The notes under the pieces are model-generated. The model made no database searches. It was not told the DNA's origin and was given only the letters and a program-made list of their open reading frames with translations. This document shows, in pieces, positions 1 to 8,002 of a stretch of DNA of 37,049 nucleotides. The stretch spans positions 83,960 to 121,008 of the forward strand of contig NZ_SUKC01000013.1 of the NCBI RefSeq assembly GCF_005047635.1. Reading direction: 5' to 3'. Origin of the DNA: Arthrobacter sp. CAU 1506 (GTDB lineage: Bacteria > Actinomycetota > Actinomycetes > Actinomycetales > Micrococcaceae). Position numbers and translations under genes: made by a program. Position 1 is the first letter of the stretch. Each line of letters starts with the position of its first letter.

Positions 1-1242
1 GATGTTGTGTTCCGGGCCGAAGCCGAATTTGGTGATGTTTTCGACGGTGTTTTCGCCGATGACGAGGATGTCGTGTTCGCGGTAGCCGCCGGCGCCGGGT
101 TCGCCGTCGGCAACGGTGATCATCGGTTCCATGGAGACGACCATGCCCGGTTCCAGCACGGTATCGATGTCCTCGCGCAGCTCCAGGCCGGCTTCCCGTC
201 CGTAGTAGTGCGACAGGACGCCGAAAGAGTGGCCGTACCCGAAGGTGCGGTTCGGCAGCAGCCCGTGGCCGATGTAGATTTCGTTCAACTCCGCGGCGAT
301 GTCCTTGCAGACCGCGCCGGGCTTGATCAGTTCCAGCCCCCGGCGGTGCACCTCCACGTTCACGTTCCACAGTTCGAGGGAGCGCTCATCCGGCTCGCCC
401 AGGAACAGGGTCCGTTCCAGCGCGGTGTAGTAGCCGGAGGTCATCGGGAAGCAGTTCAGGGACAGGATGTCCCCGCGCTGCAGTTTGCGGGTGGTGGCCC
501 AATTGTGCGCTCCGTCGGTGTTGATGCCGGACTGGAACCAGACCCAGGTGTCGCGGACCTCGCGGTGCGGGAAGGTACGGGCGATCTCATGCACCATGGC
601 TTCGGTGCCGATCAGCGCCACTTCGTACTCGCTGATACCTTCGCGGATGGCCGCCTTGATGGCTTCGCCGCCCAGGTCGCCGATCCGGGCGCCGTGCTTG
701 ATCACCTCGATCTCCTCGGCCGACTTGATCATCCGCTGGCGCATGGCGTCTTGGGAGACGTCTAGCAGTTCGGCGCCCTCGAAGGCGGCCTGGATGCGCT
801 GGCGGGTCATCAGCGGCAGCGCGTCGTCTTCCACGCCGAGGCGGCGGGCGCTGACGCCGCGTTGGCGCAGGGCTTCCTGCAGGCCGAAGTAGAAGTTATC
901 CCGACGCCAGTCGGTGTAGACGATGTTCTCGCCGTAGCTGGTGCGCCAGGGCATGCCGGCGTCGATGTTCGCGGTGACGGTGACCGAGTCGTCCGCGGTG
1001 ACAACCAGGGCATAGTTGCGGCCGAACGTGGTGTACAGGAAGTCCGAGTAGTACTTGATGCCGTGGTAGCTGGTCAGGATGACGGCGTCGAGCTCCTTGG
1101 CGGCCATGATGGCGCGCAGCCCGGTCAGGCGGCGTTCGAACTCTGCATCGGAGAAGGTCAATTGCTGCTTTTCTCCGTTGTGCAGGACCTTCAGACGCTC
1201 GAGTTCGGACACTGAGTTCGGGGTGGAAGCTGCGATGGACAT
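1..1242 (-). CDS. Creatinase (creatine amidinohydrolase), 3' end cut by window edge
   Basis: The enzyme hydrolyses creatine to sarcosine and urea in the cytoplasm (EC 3.5.3.3). 414 codons are visible without a stop. The family is about 400-415 residues, so only a few residues are missing. The protein has an N-terminal creatinase domain and a C-terminal pita-bread fold. Family hallmarks visible are SYHGIKYYSDF near the N terminus, FQSGINTDGAHN with the likely catalytic His246, LNCFPMTSGYYTALERT, FGYGHSFG.LSHYYGREAG and SMEPMI..GAGGYREHDI. The full length and these blocks follow characterised Pseudomonas creatinase far better than M24 aminopeptidases. The ATG at 1242 is preceded by AAGGAG at good spacing. 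The gene lies downstream of creatininase but has its own promoter. Its product feeds the sarcosine oxidase operon at 6399-11602. Confidence 0.95.
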   Translation of the reverse strand, partial: MSIAASTPNSVSELERLKVLHNGEKQQLTFSDAEFERRLTGLRAIMAAKELDAVILTSYHGIKYYSDFLYTTFGRNYALVVTADDSVTVTANIDAGMPWRTSYGENIVYTDWRRDNFYFGLQEALRQRGVSARRLGVEDDALPLMTRQRIQAAFEGAELLDVSQDAMRQRMIKSAEEIEVIKHGARIGDLGGEAIKAAIREGISEYEVALIGTEAMVHEIARTFPHREVRDTWVWFQSGINTDGAHNWATTRKLQRGDILSLNCFPMTSGYYTALERTLFLGEPDERSLELWNVNVEVHRRGLELIKPGAVCKDIAAELNEIYIGHGLLPNRTFGYGHSFGVLSHYYGREAGLELREDIDTVLEPGMVVSMEPMITVADGEPGAGGYREHDILVIGENTVENITKFGFGPEHNI

Positions 1243-1336
1243 AATGTCTCCTTCTGGGACGGGGCAAGGCCTGGAAGAAACTGGGCCCTCCGTACGGGCT
1301 GCACTGGCTCGCGATGACGGAGGACCGGAAAAGCAA

Positions 1337-1363
1337 TGTTGCAGTGAGTGCAACGCTGTTGCA
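1337..1363 (-). promoter_or_regulatory. Putative operator of creatinase gene, shared with BCCT gene
   Basis: The layout is GTTGC-N7-GCAAC-N3-GTTGCA. 22 of 27 positions are identical to 4169-4195. It overlaps the predicted transcription start of the creatinase gene, where a repressor would block initiation. The binding protein is inferred only; the nearby GntR regulator is the leading candidate. Confidence 0.6.
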
Positions 1364-1366
1364 TTC

Positions 1367-1395
1367 ACTATCTCGTGTGACGCGGCCCACGTCAA
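1367..1395 (-). promoter_or_regulatory. Predicted sigma-A-type promoter of creatinase
   Basis: On the minus strand a TTGACG -35 box (1395-1390) is separated by exactly 17 bp from a GATAGT -10 box (1372-1367). The start would fall near 1360, inside the shared operator. This implies that creatinase can be transcribed independently of creatininase. Confidence 0.6.
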
Positions 1396-1421
1396 GGGCC
1401 GGTCAAGGCGCGGGCTGCCGT

Positions 1422-2234
1422 TTAACGCTTCAGCCTGAGCTCTCGGGCGATGTCCTGGGCGAGTGTGTCCACGACCTGGTCGAAGAGGAGCTTGCCTTTG
1501 TCTGCGTCGGAGCCGGCGGGGGAGGACAGGCACCCGGTTGCGGGGGTCCGCGACGGGACCACCGGTAGGCGGTCGAACTTCGGCAGGGCGGCGGGTGGAT
1601 GGTCTACGCTTCGGTCCATATCCACCAACCCCGGTTGCAAGTGGAGCATCAGCGAGGTTTCCAACACCCCGCCGTGCTCGATCTCCCAGCCCGGAAATCC
1701 CTCCGGGTAGACCGTTTCCAATGTTTCGCTCGCAACATAGTCCCAGTAGGACAACAGGAGAACGCTTCGGTCATCCCCGGAACTGATGCCCAGGTCGTTC
1801 AATGCGAGATCGATCCCTTCGTACAGGAACTGATAGTTCTCGAAGTGGCCGTTAATGAAGACGACGTGGCGTGCCCCTTGCGTGAAGAGCGAGGTGGTTA
1901 GGCATCGGGTCAGACCGATCAGCGTGGCGGCGTCAAGGCTTGTGGTGCCAGGCAGATGGTTTCCGCCCCCGGACTTTTGCTGTGACTTGTAGCCGTACGT
2001 GACGGGTTGTGCGACCAGTGCGCCGGTTGTTTCCGCAACGGCGGCAGCGATAGACGTCGACAGGAGCGCGTCCGTGCCCAAAGGCACATGGGGTCCATGC
2101 TGCTCCATCGCTCCGACGGGGACAAGGACTACGCCATTGGTGCCGGCATCGAGCCATGCCGCAAAGGTGTGAGCGTCGATTTCGGACAAGTGGACGCTGG
2201 GCGGATTTATGGCCGCCCGTGGCTGAGAGTTCAT
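1422..2234 (-). CDS. crnA: Creatininase (creatinine amidohydrolase)
   Basis: The enzyme reversibly hydrolyses creatinine to creatine (EC 3.5.2.10), the first step of the pathway encoded here. The product is 270 residues, close to the family norm of about 260. Metal-binding residues seen are Glu44 and His46 (MEQHG), Asp55, His130 and Glu132 (NGHFEN). All are offset by the same ten positions from Glu34, His36, Asp45, His120 and Glu122 of the Pseudomonas enzyme. The blocks YGYKSQQKSGGGNH.PGTTSLD and YPEGF.GW.IEHGGV.ETSLML separate true creatininase from other members of the creatinine amidohydrolase family such as mycofactocin MftE. The ATG at 2234 follows GGGAGG at 7 nt. The gene lies 75 nt after the BCCT transporter on the same strand, so co-transcription is likely. 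Confidence 0.95.
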   Translation of the reverse strand: MNSQPRAAINPPSVHLSEIDAHTFAAWLDAGTNGVVLVPVGAMEQHGPHVPLGTDALLSTSIAAAVAETTGALVAQPVTYGYKSQQKSGGGNHLPGTTSLDAATLIGLTRCLTTSLFTQGARHVVFINGHFENYQFLYEGIDLALNDLGISSGDDRSVLLLSYWDYVASETLETVYPEGFPGWEIEHGGVLETSLMLHLQPGLVDMDRSVDHPPAALPKFDRLPVVPSRTPATGCLSSPAGSDADKGKLLFDQVVDTLAQDIARELRLKR

Positions 2235-2261
2235 TTCAAGCCTCCCTAGGGGTGTGTGCGA

Positions 2262-2292
2262 ACGAGGCGCGGCCTTGGGGGCCGCGCCTCGT
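2262..2292 (-). terminator. Strong hairpin between BCCT and crnA (attenuator or processing site)
   Basis: A perfect 13-bp stem (2262-2274 with 2280-2292) closes a 5-nt loop. It has no U-run. It sits in the short gap between two genes that should be co-transcribed, so partial termination or mRNA stabilisation that sets unequal expression is more likely than full termination. Confidence 0.55.
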
Positions 2293-2309
2293 CATGAACG
2301 TCGGCGGTG

Positions 2310-4076
2310 CTAGTCGATCTGCCGCGTGGGTAGGCCATCCGCGTCGACGAAGTCGTCTTCGACGCGATGGTTCGGGTCGTTAATGTCTTTCTCCAGGCGT
2401 TTCACTTCTTTATTCCGAAGTCTCAGCCGCCGGATGAGGTTGGCGATCATGAGGAGGATGACGAAGGCGAAGGGGAAGCCGCCGATGATCGTGCCGGTTT
2501 GGACTGTGTCGACGACGGCGGTGCCACCAAGGGACAGCAAGATCAGCGCCACCGAGGCGATGCTGGCGACCAAAACCACCCGGAACCAGGGTCCTGACTT
2601 TTTCGGTGCCGAAACGAACTCCGCCAGAGCATAGGCTCCGGAATCGAGGCTGGTGATGTAGTAGGTCGCTACCAGAATGGTGGCGACCACCAGGAGAAGG
2701 CCGCCGATGAAAGGCACCCCGTTGAGCATGGAGAACAAGCCACTGGAGGTGTCCGCGGCGACGTCGGCCGAAATGGAGCCTTCGGACTCGTTGTCATAGT
2801 GGATCGCCGCCGAGCCGAGAATGCCGACCCAGACCATCACGATGAGTGAGGGGATGACGGTGACGCCGATGACAAATTCGCGAATCGTGCGGCCCCGGGA
2901 AATACGGGCGATGAATCCCGCGACGAACGGCGAGAAGGCGATGACCCAGCACCAGATAAAGACCGTCCACCAACCGTTCCAGCTGTCCTGCCAAGAGTCC
3001 AAGGGGGCGGCCGAAGTCGGCGCATCAGTCCAGAAGCTCATCGGCAGGAAGTTGTAGAAGAACGAACCGAAGGTCTGGGACATGTTCGAGATGATGAACA
3101 CGGTGGGGCCGAAGACGAAGACGCCGACCATCAGCACAATGCTCAGGATGGAGTTGGTTTCGCTGATGCGTTTCATGCCCTTGTTGACGCCGAGGAAAGC
3201 CGAGACCGCGGTCAGGCCGCCCAGCGCGACGATGACGGCGATCCACAGACCCGGTCCGGAGGTCAGCCCCGTGAAGGACGCCAGCCCCGAGGTGAACTGA
3301 AGGGCTGCGAACCCGAAAGAGGTTGCCAAGCCGAGCACGGTGGCCATGATGGCGAGCAGCTCAACGACTACCCCGGCGCTGCGCTGCGCCTTCTTGGGCA
3401 GAATGTCCACCGTCGCCTCACGGAAGGTCAGCGTCTTGCCAAGGTTGTGATGCGAGTAAGCGAGGCAGACGGCGACGACGCAATACATGGCCCAGGCGGT
3501 GAGCCCCCAGTGGAAGTACGTCCAGACCATGCCGCCTTCGCCGCCCGCGGCAGGAACAACAGGGCTTTCTTCGCGCATCATGATCGGCTGGGCCACAGAC
3601 CAGAAGATGAGCCCGATGCCCTGGCCGCAGGCAAAGAGCATGGAGTACCACGCGAAATTGCTGTGCTCCGGCTTGGCCTTCGGGCCGCCGAGCCGGATCT
3701 TGCCGACGCGGCTGACGGATAGCCATACACAGACAGCCACGGCGATGAGTGAATAAAGGATGAAGAGCCAGGTGAATCCGGAAGTGACAAAGGTTCGAAG
3801 CTGGTTGATCACCTCGGCCGCCCCACTCGGATTCACCGTGACAGCGATAATCAGGGCGAGGATCAGCACGGGCGGCAGGATTTTGATGATCGCCCGGTCC
3901 AGCGGTGGGATCAGCCGCCCTCGGAAGCGGGGGAGTTCGACCTTGCGCGTCTTATGTTGTTGGTTTCCGTCGGGGGTGTTGGCCTCGGCTCGGTCGGAGG
4001 TGACGACTTCGCTGTCTTCACCGGTTGTGCGAGGAGGAGTGGCGCTATTGGATTTCTCTTGCTCATGAACGGACAT
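2310..4076 (-). CDS. BCCT-family transporter, probably for creatinine, creatine or a related betaine
   Basis: This is a sodium- or proton-coupled importer of the betaine/choline/carnitine family (588 residues). Residues 1-60 are hydrophilic; about twelve membrane segments and a charged C-terminal tail follow. The family's tryptophan-rich segment is clear: GWWTVFIWCWVIAFSPFVAGF, then ISRGRTIREF. The glycine-rich TM3 segment reads GQGIGLIFW; BetP has GMGIG there, so the position linked to sodium coupling is Gln instead of Met. The ATG at 4076 follows AAAGAG. It precedes crnA and shares an operator with creatinase. The context therefore argues for uptake of the pathway substrate, but glycine betaine or sarcosine cannot be excluded. 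Family assignment is firm; substrate is inferred. Confidence 0.88.
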   Translation of the reverse strand: MSVHEQEKSNSATPPRTTGEDSEVVTSDRAEANTPDGNQQHKTRKVELPRFRGRLIPPLDRAIIKILPPVLILALIIAVTVNPSGAAEVINQLRTFVTSGFTWLFILYSLIAVAVCVWLSVSRVGKIRLGGPKAKPEHSNFAWYSMLFACGQGIGLIFWSVAQPIMMREESPVVPAAGGEGGMVWTYFHWGLTAWAMYCVVAVCLAYSHHNLGKTLTFREATVDILPKKAQRSAGVVVELLAIMATVLGLATSFGFAALQFTSGLASFTGLTSGPGLWIAVIVALGGLTAVSAFLGVNKGMKRISETNSILSIVLMVGVFVFGPTVFIISNMSQTFGSFFYNFLPMSFWTDAPTSAAPLDSWQDSWNGWWTVFIWCWVIAFSPFVAGFIARISRGRTIREFVIGVTVIPSLIVMVWVGILGSAAIHYDNESEGSISADVAADTSSGLFSMLNGVPFIGGLLLVVATILVATYYITSLDSGAYALAEFVSAPKKSGPWFRVVLVASIASVALILLSLGGTAVVDTVQTGTIIGGFPFAFVILLMIANLIRRLRLRNKEVKRLEKDINDPNHRVEDDFVDADGLPTRQID

Positions 4077-4168
4077 GCCAGCGTCTCTTTCAGTGTGCGA
4101 CCCAGGGTGGTCGGCTGAGATGGGCTCTAACAGGTTCTAGCGGGTGAGGTGCACTGTGCCGACGGTCC

Positions 4169-4195
4169 TGTTGCACTGACGGCAACACAGTTGCA
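4169..4195 (-). promoter_or_regulatory. Putative operator of BCCT-crnA unit
   Basis: This is the second copy of GTTGC-N7-GCAAC-N3-GTTGCA. It sits at the predicted start of transcription, exactly as in front of creatinase. The two copies have the same order, spacing and orientation relative to their genes. Confidence 0.6.
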
Positions 4196-4199
4196 GCAA

Positions 4200-4227
4200 A
4201 GCATACAGTGATAGCCGTCACAGTCAA
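4200..4227 (-). promoter_or_regulatory. Predicted promoter of BCCT-crnA unit
   Basis: On the minus strand TTGACT (4227-4222) and TATGCT (4205-4200) are 16 bp apart. The start would be near 4194, at the edge of the shared element. Confidence 0.5.
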
Positions 4228-4264
4228 TAAGAATGTTTCAGCACGGCCAAGGGCGTGCGGTCGC

Positions 4265-4933
4265 CTACAAGACGGTGCGGATAGTCTTTTCAAAGCTGGT
4301 GATGTGTTCCAAGGCGAGCCCGGCAGCGCGGCCTGCATCACCGTCGACGATTGAGTCCAGCAGTTGCACGTGCTCGGTGATGTGCCCGGTGACGGAGGGT
4401 ACCTTGTCCAGCACCAGGCACCAGATCCGCGTGGCCAGGTTGTCCAGTCGGATCAGCGTGTCTTCCAGGTGCGGGTTGCCGGCGGCGCGGTAGATGGCCC
4501 GGTGCACGCTGAGGTCGTAGCGCATCAAGTCGTGCTTCCCCGGCCGGTCGTCGCCGAGCTTCTCGATATCCCGGGCCAGCTGCGAGAGTTCCGCGCGCAT
4601 TTCTTCGCCGGCAGACTCCGCGGCCTTGCGGGCGGCGAGGGGTTCCAAAACGCGGCGCAGTTCGGACACCGCCGCCAGTTCGGTGATGTCCACGATCGTG
4701 GCGAAGGTGCCGCGGCGCGGATAGGAGATGACCAGGTGGTCGATCTCCAGTTTCTTCAGGGCTTCACGCACCGGAGTGCGGCCGAAGCCGAGCTGTGCCG
4801 CCAACTGCCCGTCGTTGATCGGAGCGCCGGGACGGATGTCCAGCATGATCAGCTTGTCCCGCAGGGCCCGGTAGGCCTGTTCCGCCAACGACAGGGACTC
4901 TGTGCCGGCATCGGTTTCGGCGGTGATGCTCAT
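4265..4933 (-). CDS. GntR-family transcriptional regulator, FadR/FCD subfamily
   Basis: This is a 222-residue DNA-binding regulator. A winged helix lies at about residues 12-80 (EQAYRALRDKLIMLDIRPG, then the recognition region LAAQLGFGRTPVREALKKLE and the wing PRRGTFATIVD). An FCD ligand-binding domain follows to the end, with the usual RRVLEPLAARKAA and HRAIYRAAGNPHLEDTL elements. FCD domains commonly bind small carboxylates. The open frame extends to 5029, but the ATG at 4933 has AAGGAG at ideal distance and gives the usual family length. It is transcribed away from glyA and lies between the two halves of the creatinine module. It is the natural candidate to read sarcosine, creatine or glycine levels; the ligand is unknown. 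Confidence 0.9.
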   Translation of the reverse strand: MSITAETDAGTESLSLAEQAYRALRDKLIMLDIRPGAPINDGQLAAQLGFGRTPVREALKKLEIDHLVISYPRRGTFATIVDITELAAVSELRRVLEPLAARKAAESAGEEMRAELSQLARDIEKLGDDRPGKHDLMRYDLSVHRAIYRAAGNPHLEDTLIRLDNLATRIWCLVLDKVPSVTGHITEHVQLLDSIVDGDAGRAAGLALEHITSFEKTIRTVL

Positions 4934-5005
4934 GGTTCTCCTTGCTGGGTTGGTTGGCGGTTGCGGTGCAGCCACTGCGGATTCTGACGGGGTGAAGCAA
5001 AGGTC

Positions 5006-5034
5006 TTGACGCTGTGTGATCCCCATCATACTAT
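5006..5034 (+). promoter_or_regulatory. Predicted promoter of glyA-sox-sdaA-purU operon
   Basis: TTGACG (5006-5011), a 17-bp spacer and TACTAT (5029-5034) form a near-consensus promoter. The start would be near 5041. A TTGCAAC half-site resembling those in the 1337 and 4169 elements overlaps the end of the -10 box (5034-5040). Confidence 0.6.
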
Positions 5035-5045
5035 TGCAACCAGTT

Positions 5046-5057
5046 CTGATATATCAG
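5046..5057. promoter_or_regulatory. Palindromic putative GntR operator
   Basis: CTGATATATCAG is a perfect 12-bp palindrome just after the predicted glyA start and within the gntR-glyA divergent region. AT-rich palindromes of this size fit GntR-family operators. The match to this protein is inferred from location. Confidence 0.5.
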
Positions 5058-5103
5058 TCACACATTAGTAGTGATTGTTCAGTTTCTTCAAAGGAGTTAT
5101 CGG

Positions 5104-6399
5104 ATGGTGAACACCCTTTCCGCCACCTTGGCAGCCGCGGACCCCGAGGTCGCCGCAGCCATTGGCCGCGAGCTGGAGCGCCAGCAGTCCACCCTGGAAA
5201 TGATCGCGTCGGAGAACTTCGCGCCCCAGGCAGTGATGGAAGCCCAAGGATCGGTGCTGACCAACAAGTACGCCGAGGGCTACCCGGGACGTCGCTACTA
5301 CGGCGGCTGCGAGCACGTTGACGTCATCGAGCAGTTGGCCATCGACCGGGTGAAGGAACTCTTCGGCGCCGAGGCGGCCAACGTCCAGCCGCATTCCGGT
5401 GCCCAGGCCAACGCGGCGGCGATGTTCGCCTTGCTGACCCCCGGCGACACCATCCTGGGCCTGGACCTGGCGCACGGCGGCCACCTGACCCACGGGATGA
5501 AGATCAACTTTTCCGGCAAGCTCTACAACGTGGTCTCCTACGGAGTGTCCGAGGCCGACCACCAGATCGACATGGCGGAGGTGGAGCGGCTCGCCGTCGA
5601 GCACGAACCGAAGCTGATCGTGGCCGGCTGGTCCGCCTACACCCGGCAGCTGGATTTCGCCGCCTTCCGCCGCATCGCGGACAAGGTCGGCGCCTACCTG
5701 ATGGTGGACATGGCGCACTTCGCCGGACTCGTCGCCGCCGGACTGCACTCGAACCCGGTGCCCTACGCCGACGTCGTCACCACCACCACGCACAAGACGC
5801 TGGGCGGCCCGCGCGGGGGAGTCATCCTCTCGAAGCAGGAACTGGCCAAGAAGATCAATTCGGCGGTGTTCCCCGGCCAGCAGGGCGGCCCGCTGGAGCA
5901 CGTTGTGGCGGCCAAGGCCGTGGCCTTCAAGTTCGCCGCCTCCGACGAGTTCGCCGACCGGCAGCGCCGCACGCTGGAGGGATCGCAACTGCTGGCCCAG
6001 CGTCTGCTGGACGACGACGTCGCCGCCGCCGGTATCAGCCTGGTCAGTGGCGGCACCGACGTCCACCTGGTTCTGGTGGACCTGCGGCACTCGGAACTGG
6101 ACGGCCAGCAGGCCGAGGACCGGCTGCACTCCATCGGCATCACGGTAAACCGCAACGCCGTGCCCTTCGACCCGCGCCCGCCGATGGTTTCGTCGGGCCT
6201 CCGGATTGGCACCCCGGCACTGGCCACCCGCGGCTTCGGTGCCGCCGAATTCACCGAGGTGGCCGACATCATCGCCACCGCGCTGAGCCGCGAACCCAGC
6301 GCGGACCTGCTGGCTGACCTGCGCAGCCGCGTCACCGTGCTGGCGGAAAAATTCCCGCTGTACCCCACCCTCAACGCCGAGCCGAACGGAGCCGCATAA
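5104..6399 (+). CDS. glyA: Serine hydroxymethyltransferase
   Basis: This PLP enzyme interconverts glycine + 5,10-methylene-THF and serine + THF. 431 residues match the family length. Hallmarks are EMIASENF near the start, [40 protein letters not shown] and [15 protein letters not shown], with the Schiff-base lysine at Lys231. The open frame begins at 5071, but the ATG at 5104 follows AAAGGAG and gives a standard N terminus. It heads the sarcosine oxidase operon and overlaps soxB by TAATG. Here it consumes both products of sarcosine oxidation, glycine and methylene-THF. It is probably a pathway-dedicated copy alongside a housekeeping glyA elsewhere; that second copy is not seen here. Confidence 0.97.
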   Translation: MVNTLSATLAAADPEVAAAIGRELERQQSTLEMIASENFAPQAVMEAQGSVLTNKYAEGYPGRRYYGGCEHVDVIEQLAIDRVKELFGAEAANVQPHSGAQANAAAMFALLTPGDTILGLDLAHGGHLTHGMKINFSGKLYNVVSYGVSEADHQIDMAEVERLAVEHEPKLIVAGWSAYTRQLDFAAFRRIADKVGAYLMVDMAHFAGLVAAGLHSNPVPYADVVTTTTHKTLGGPRGGVILSKQELAKKINSAVFPGQQGGPLEHVVAAKAVAFKFAASDEFADRQRRTLEGSQLLAQRLLDDDVAAAGISLVSGGTDVHLVLVDLRHSELDGQQAEDRLHSIGITVNRNAVPFDPRPPMVSSGLRIGTPALATRGFGAAEFTEVADIIATALSREPSADLLADLRSRVTVLAEKFPLYPTLNAEPNGAA

Positions 6400-7616
6400 T
6401 GGCCGATCTGCTGCCCGAGCATCCGGAATTCCTGTGGCGGAATCCGGAGCCGAAATCCTCCTACGACGCCGTCATTGTTGGCGGTGGTGGCCACGGCCTG
6501 GCCACCGCCTACTTCCTGGCCAAGAACCACGGCATGACCAACATCGCCATCCTGGAACGCGGCTGGCTGGCCGGCGGCAACATGGCCCGCAACACCACGA
6601 TCATCCGCTCCAACTATCTGTGGGATGAGTCGGCCGCCATCTACGAGCATTCGCTGAAGCTCTGGGAGCAGTTGCCGGAAGAACTCGAGTACGACTTCCT
6701 GTTCAGCCAGCGCGGAGTGCTCAACCTGGCGCACACGCTGGGCGATGTCCGCGAATCCGTCCGCCGGGTGGAGGCCAACAAGCTCAACGGCGTGGACGCC
6801 GAATGGCTGACCCCCGAGCAGGTCAAAGAGGTCTGCCCGATCGTCAACATCGGCGACAACATCCGCTACCCGGTGATGGGCGCCACCTACCAGCCCCGCG
6901 CCGGCATCGCCAAGCACGACCATGTGGCCTGGGCCTTCGCCCGTAAGTGCGACGAGATGGGCGTGGACATCATCCAGAACTGCGAGGTCACCGGCTTCCT
7001 GAAGGACGGCGACCGCGTGACGGGCGTCGAAACCACGCGCGGCCGCATCCTGACCGACAAGGTGGGACTGGCCGCCGCCGGGCACAGCTCGGTGCTGGCG
7101 GAACTGGCCGGTTTCCGGCTGCCGATCCAGTCACACCCGCTGCAGGCCCTGGTCTCCGAGCTGTTCGAACCGGTGCACCCCACCGTGGTGATGTCCAACC
7201 ATGTCCACGTCTACGTCTCGCAGGCCCACAAGGGCGAACTGGTGATGGGCGCGGGCATCGACAGCTACAACGGGTACGGCCAGCGCGGCGCGTTCCACGT
7301 CATCGAGGAGCAGATGGCCGCCGCCGTCGAACTGTTCCCGATCTTTGCCCGCGCACACCTGCTGCGCACCTGGGGCGGCATCGTGGACACCACCCTGGAT
7401 GCCTCGCCGATCATCGGCCCGACACCGGTGGACGGCATGTTCGTCAACTGCGGCTGGGGCACCGGCGGCTTCAAGGGAACCCCGGGCGCCGGCTACACCT
7501 TCGCCCACACCATCGCCACCGGAGAAGCACATCCGCTGAACGCACCGTTCGCACTGGAACGCTTCGAAACCGGCCACCTGATCGACGAGCACGGCGCCGC
7601 TGCCGTGGCCCACTAG
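6399..7616 (+). CDS. soxB: Sarcosine oxidase beta subunit
   Basis: This is the catalytic subunit of the heterotetrameric sarcosine oxidase, which demethylates sarcosine to glycine and passes electrons to O2 to form H2O2. It has 405 residues. An N-terminal dinucleotide fold is visible ([20 protein letters not shown], then [23 protein letters not shown]). His173 in [12 protein letters not shown] corresponds to the residue that carries covalent 8-alpha-histidyl FMN in corynebacterial enzymes. The C-terminal [14 protein letters not shown] loop is typical of the DAO fold. It overlaps glyA by one base and is followed 14 nt later by soxD. The order B-D-A-G is the usual actinobacterial arrangement. 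Confidence 0.97.
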   Translation: MADLLPEHPEFLWRNPEPKSSYDAVIVGGGGHGLATAYFLAKNHGMTNIAILERGWLAGGNMARNTTIIRSNYLWDESAAIYEHSLKLWEQLPEELEYDFLFSQRGVLNLAHTLGDVRESVRRVEANKLNGVDAEWLTPEQVKEVCPIVNIGDNIRYPVMGATYQPRAGIAKHDHVAWAFARKCDEMGVDIIQNCEVTGFLKDGDRVTGVETTRGRILTDKVGLAAAGHSSVLAELAGFRLPIQSHPLQALVSELFEPVHPTVVMSNHVHVYVSQAHKGELVMGAGIDSYNGYGQRGAFHVIEEQMAAAVELFPIFARAHLLRTWGGIVDTTLDASPIIGPTPVDGMFVNCGWGTGGFKGTPGAGYTFAHTIATGEAHPLNAPFALERFETGHLIDEHGAAAVAH

Positions 7617-7630
7617 GAAGGACTTCCTCG

Positions 7631-8002
7631 ATGATCCTGATCGAATGCCCCTACTGCGGGCCACGCGACGAAACCGAATACCACTATGGCGGCCAGGCAC
7701 ACGTGGCCTACCCCGCCGACCCGCACGCGCTGAGCGACCGGGAATGGGCCCAGTACCTGTTCTACCGGGAGAACCGGAAGGGCCTCTTCGCCGAGCGGTG
7801 GTCCCACTCCGGCGGCTGCCGGCGCTGGTTCAACGCCGTCCGGGACACCGTCAGCTACGAGATCAAGGCCGTCTACAAGGCCGGCGAACCGCAGCCTGAC
7901 CTGGCCGCGCTCGCCAACCCGGCAGCGGCCGCCCCTGCAAACGCAACCGCACCGGCAACCGCAACCGCACCGTCAACCGCATCGGAAGGAGCCGCGAAGT
8001 GA
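7631..8002 (+). CDS. soxD: Sarcosine oxidase delta subunit
   Basis: This is the small zinc-binding subunit of heterotetrameric sarcosine oxidase. The 123 residues include Cys6, Cys9, His59 and Cys63, the four zinc ligands of the known delta subunit at identical positions (IECPYCG and WSHSGGC). The core ends at about residue 95. The remaining 25-30 residues are an Ala/Thr/Pro-rich tail of imperfect ATAP-like repeats, making this copy longer than the usual roughly 100 residues. The ATG follows AGGAAGG at 7615. The stop overlaps the GTG of soxA. Confidence 0.96.
   Translation: MILIECPYCGPRDETEYHYGGQAHVAYPADPHALSDREWAQYLFYRENRKGLFAERWSHSGGCRRWFNAVRDTVSYEIKAVYKAGEPQPDLAALANPAAAAPANATAPATATAPSTASEGAAK

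Noticed and set aside
7615-7628. AGGAAG-GA-CTTCCT inverted repeat covering the soxD ribosome-binding site
   Set aside because: The loop would be only two bases, so it is unlikely to fold; probably chance symmetry of the Shine-Dalgarno.
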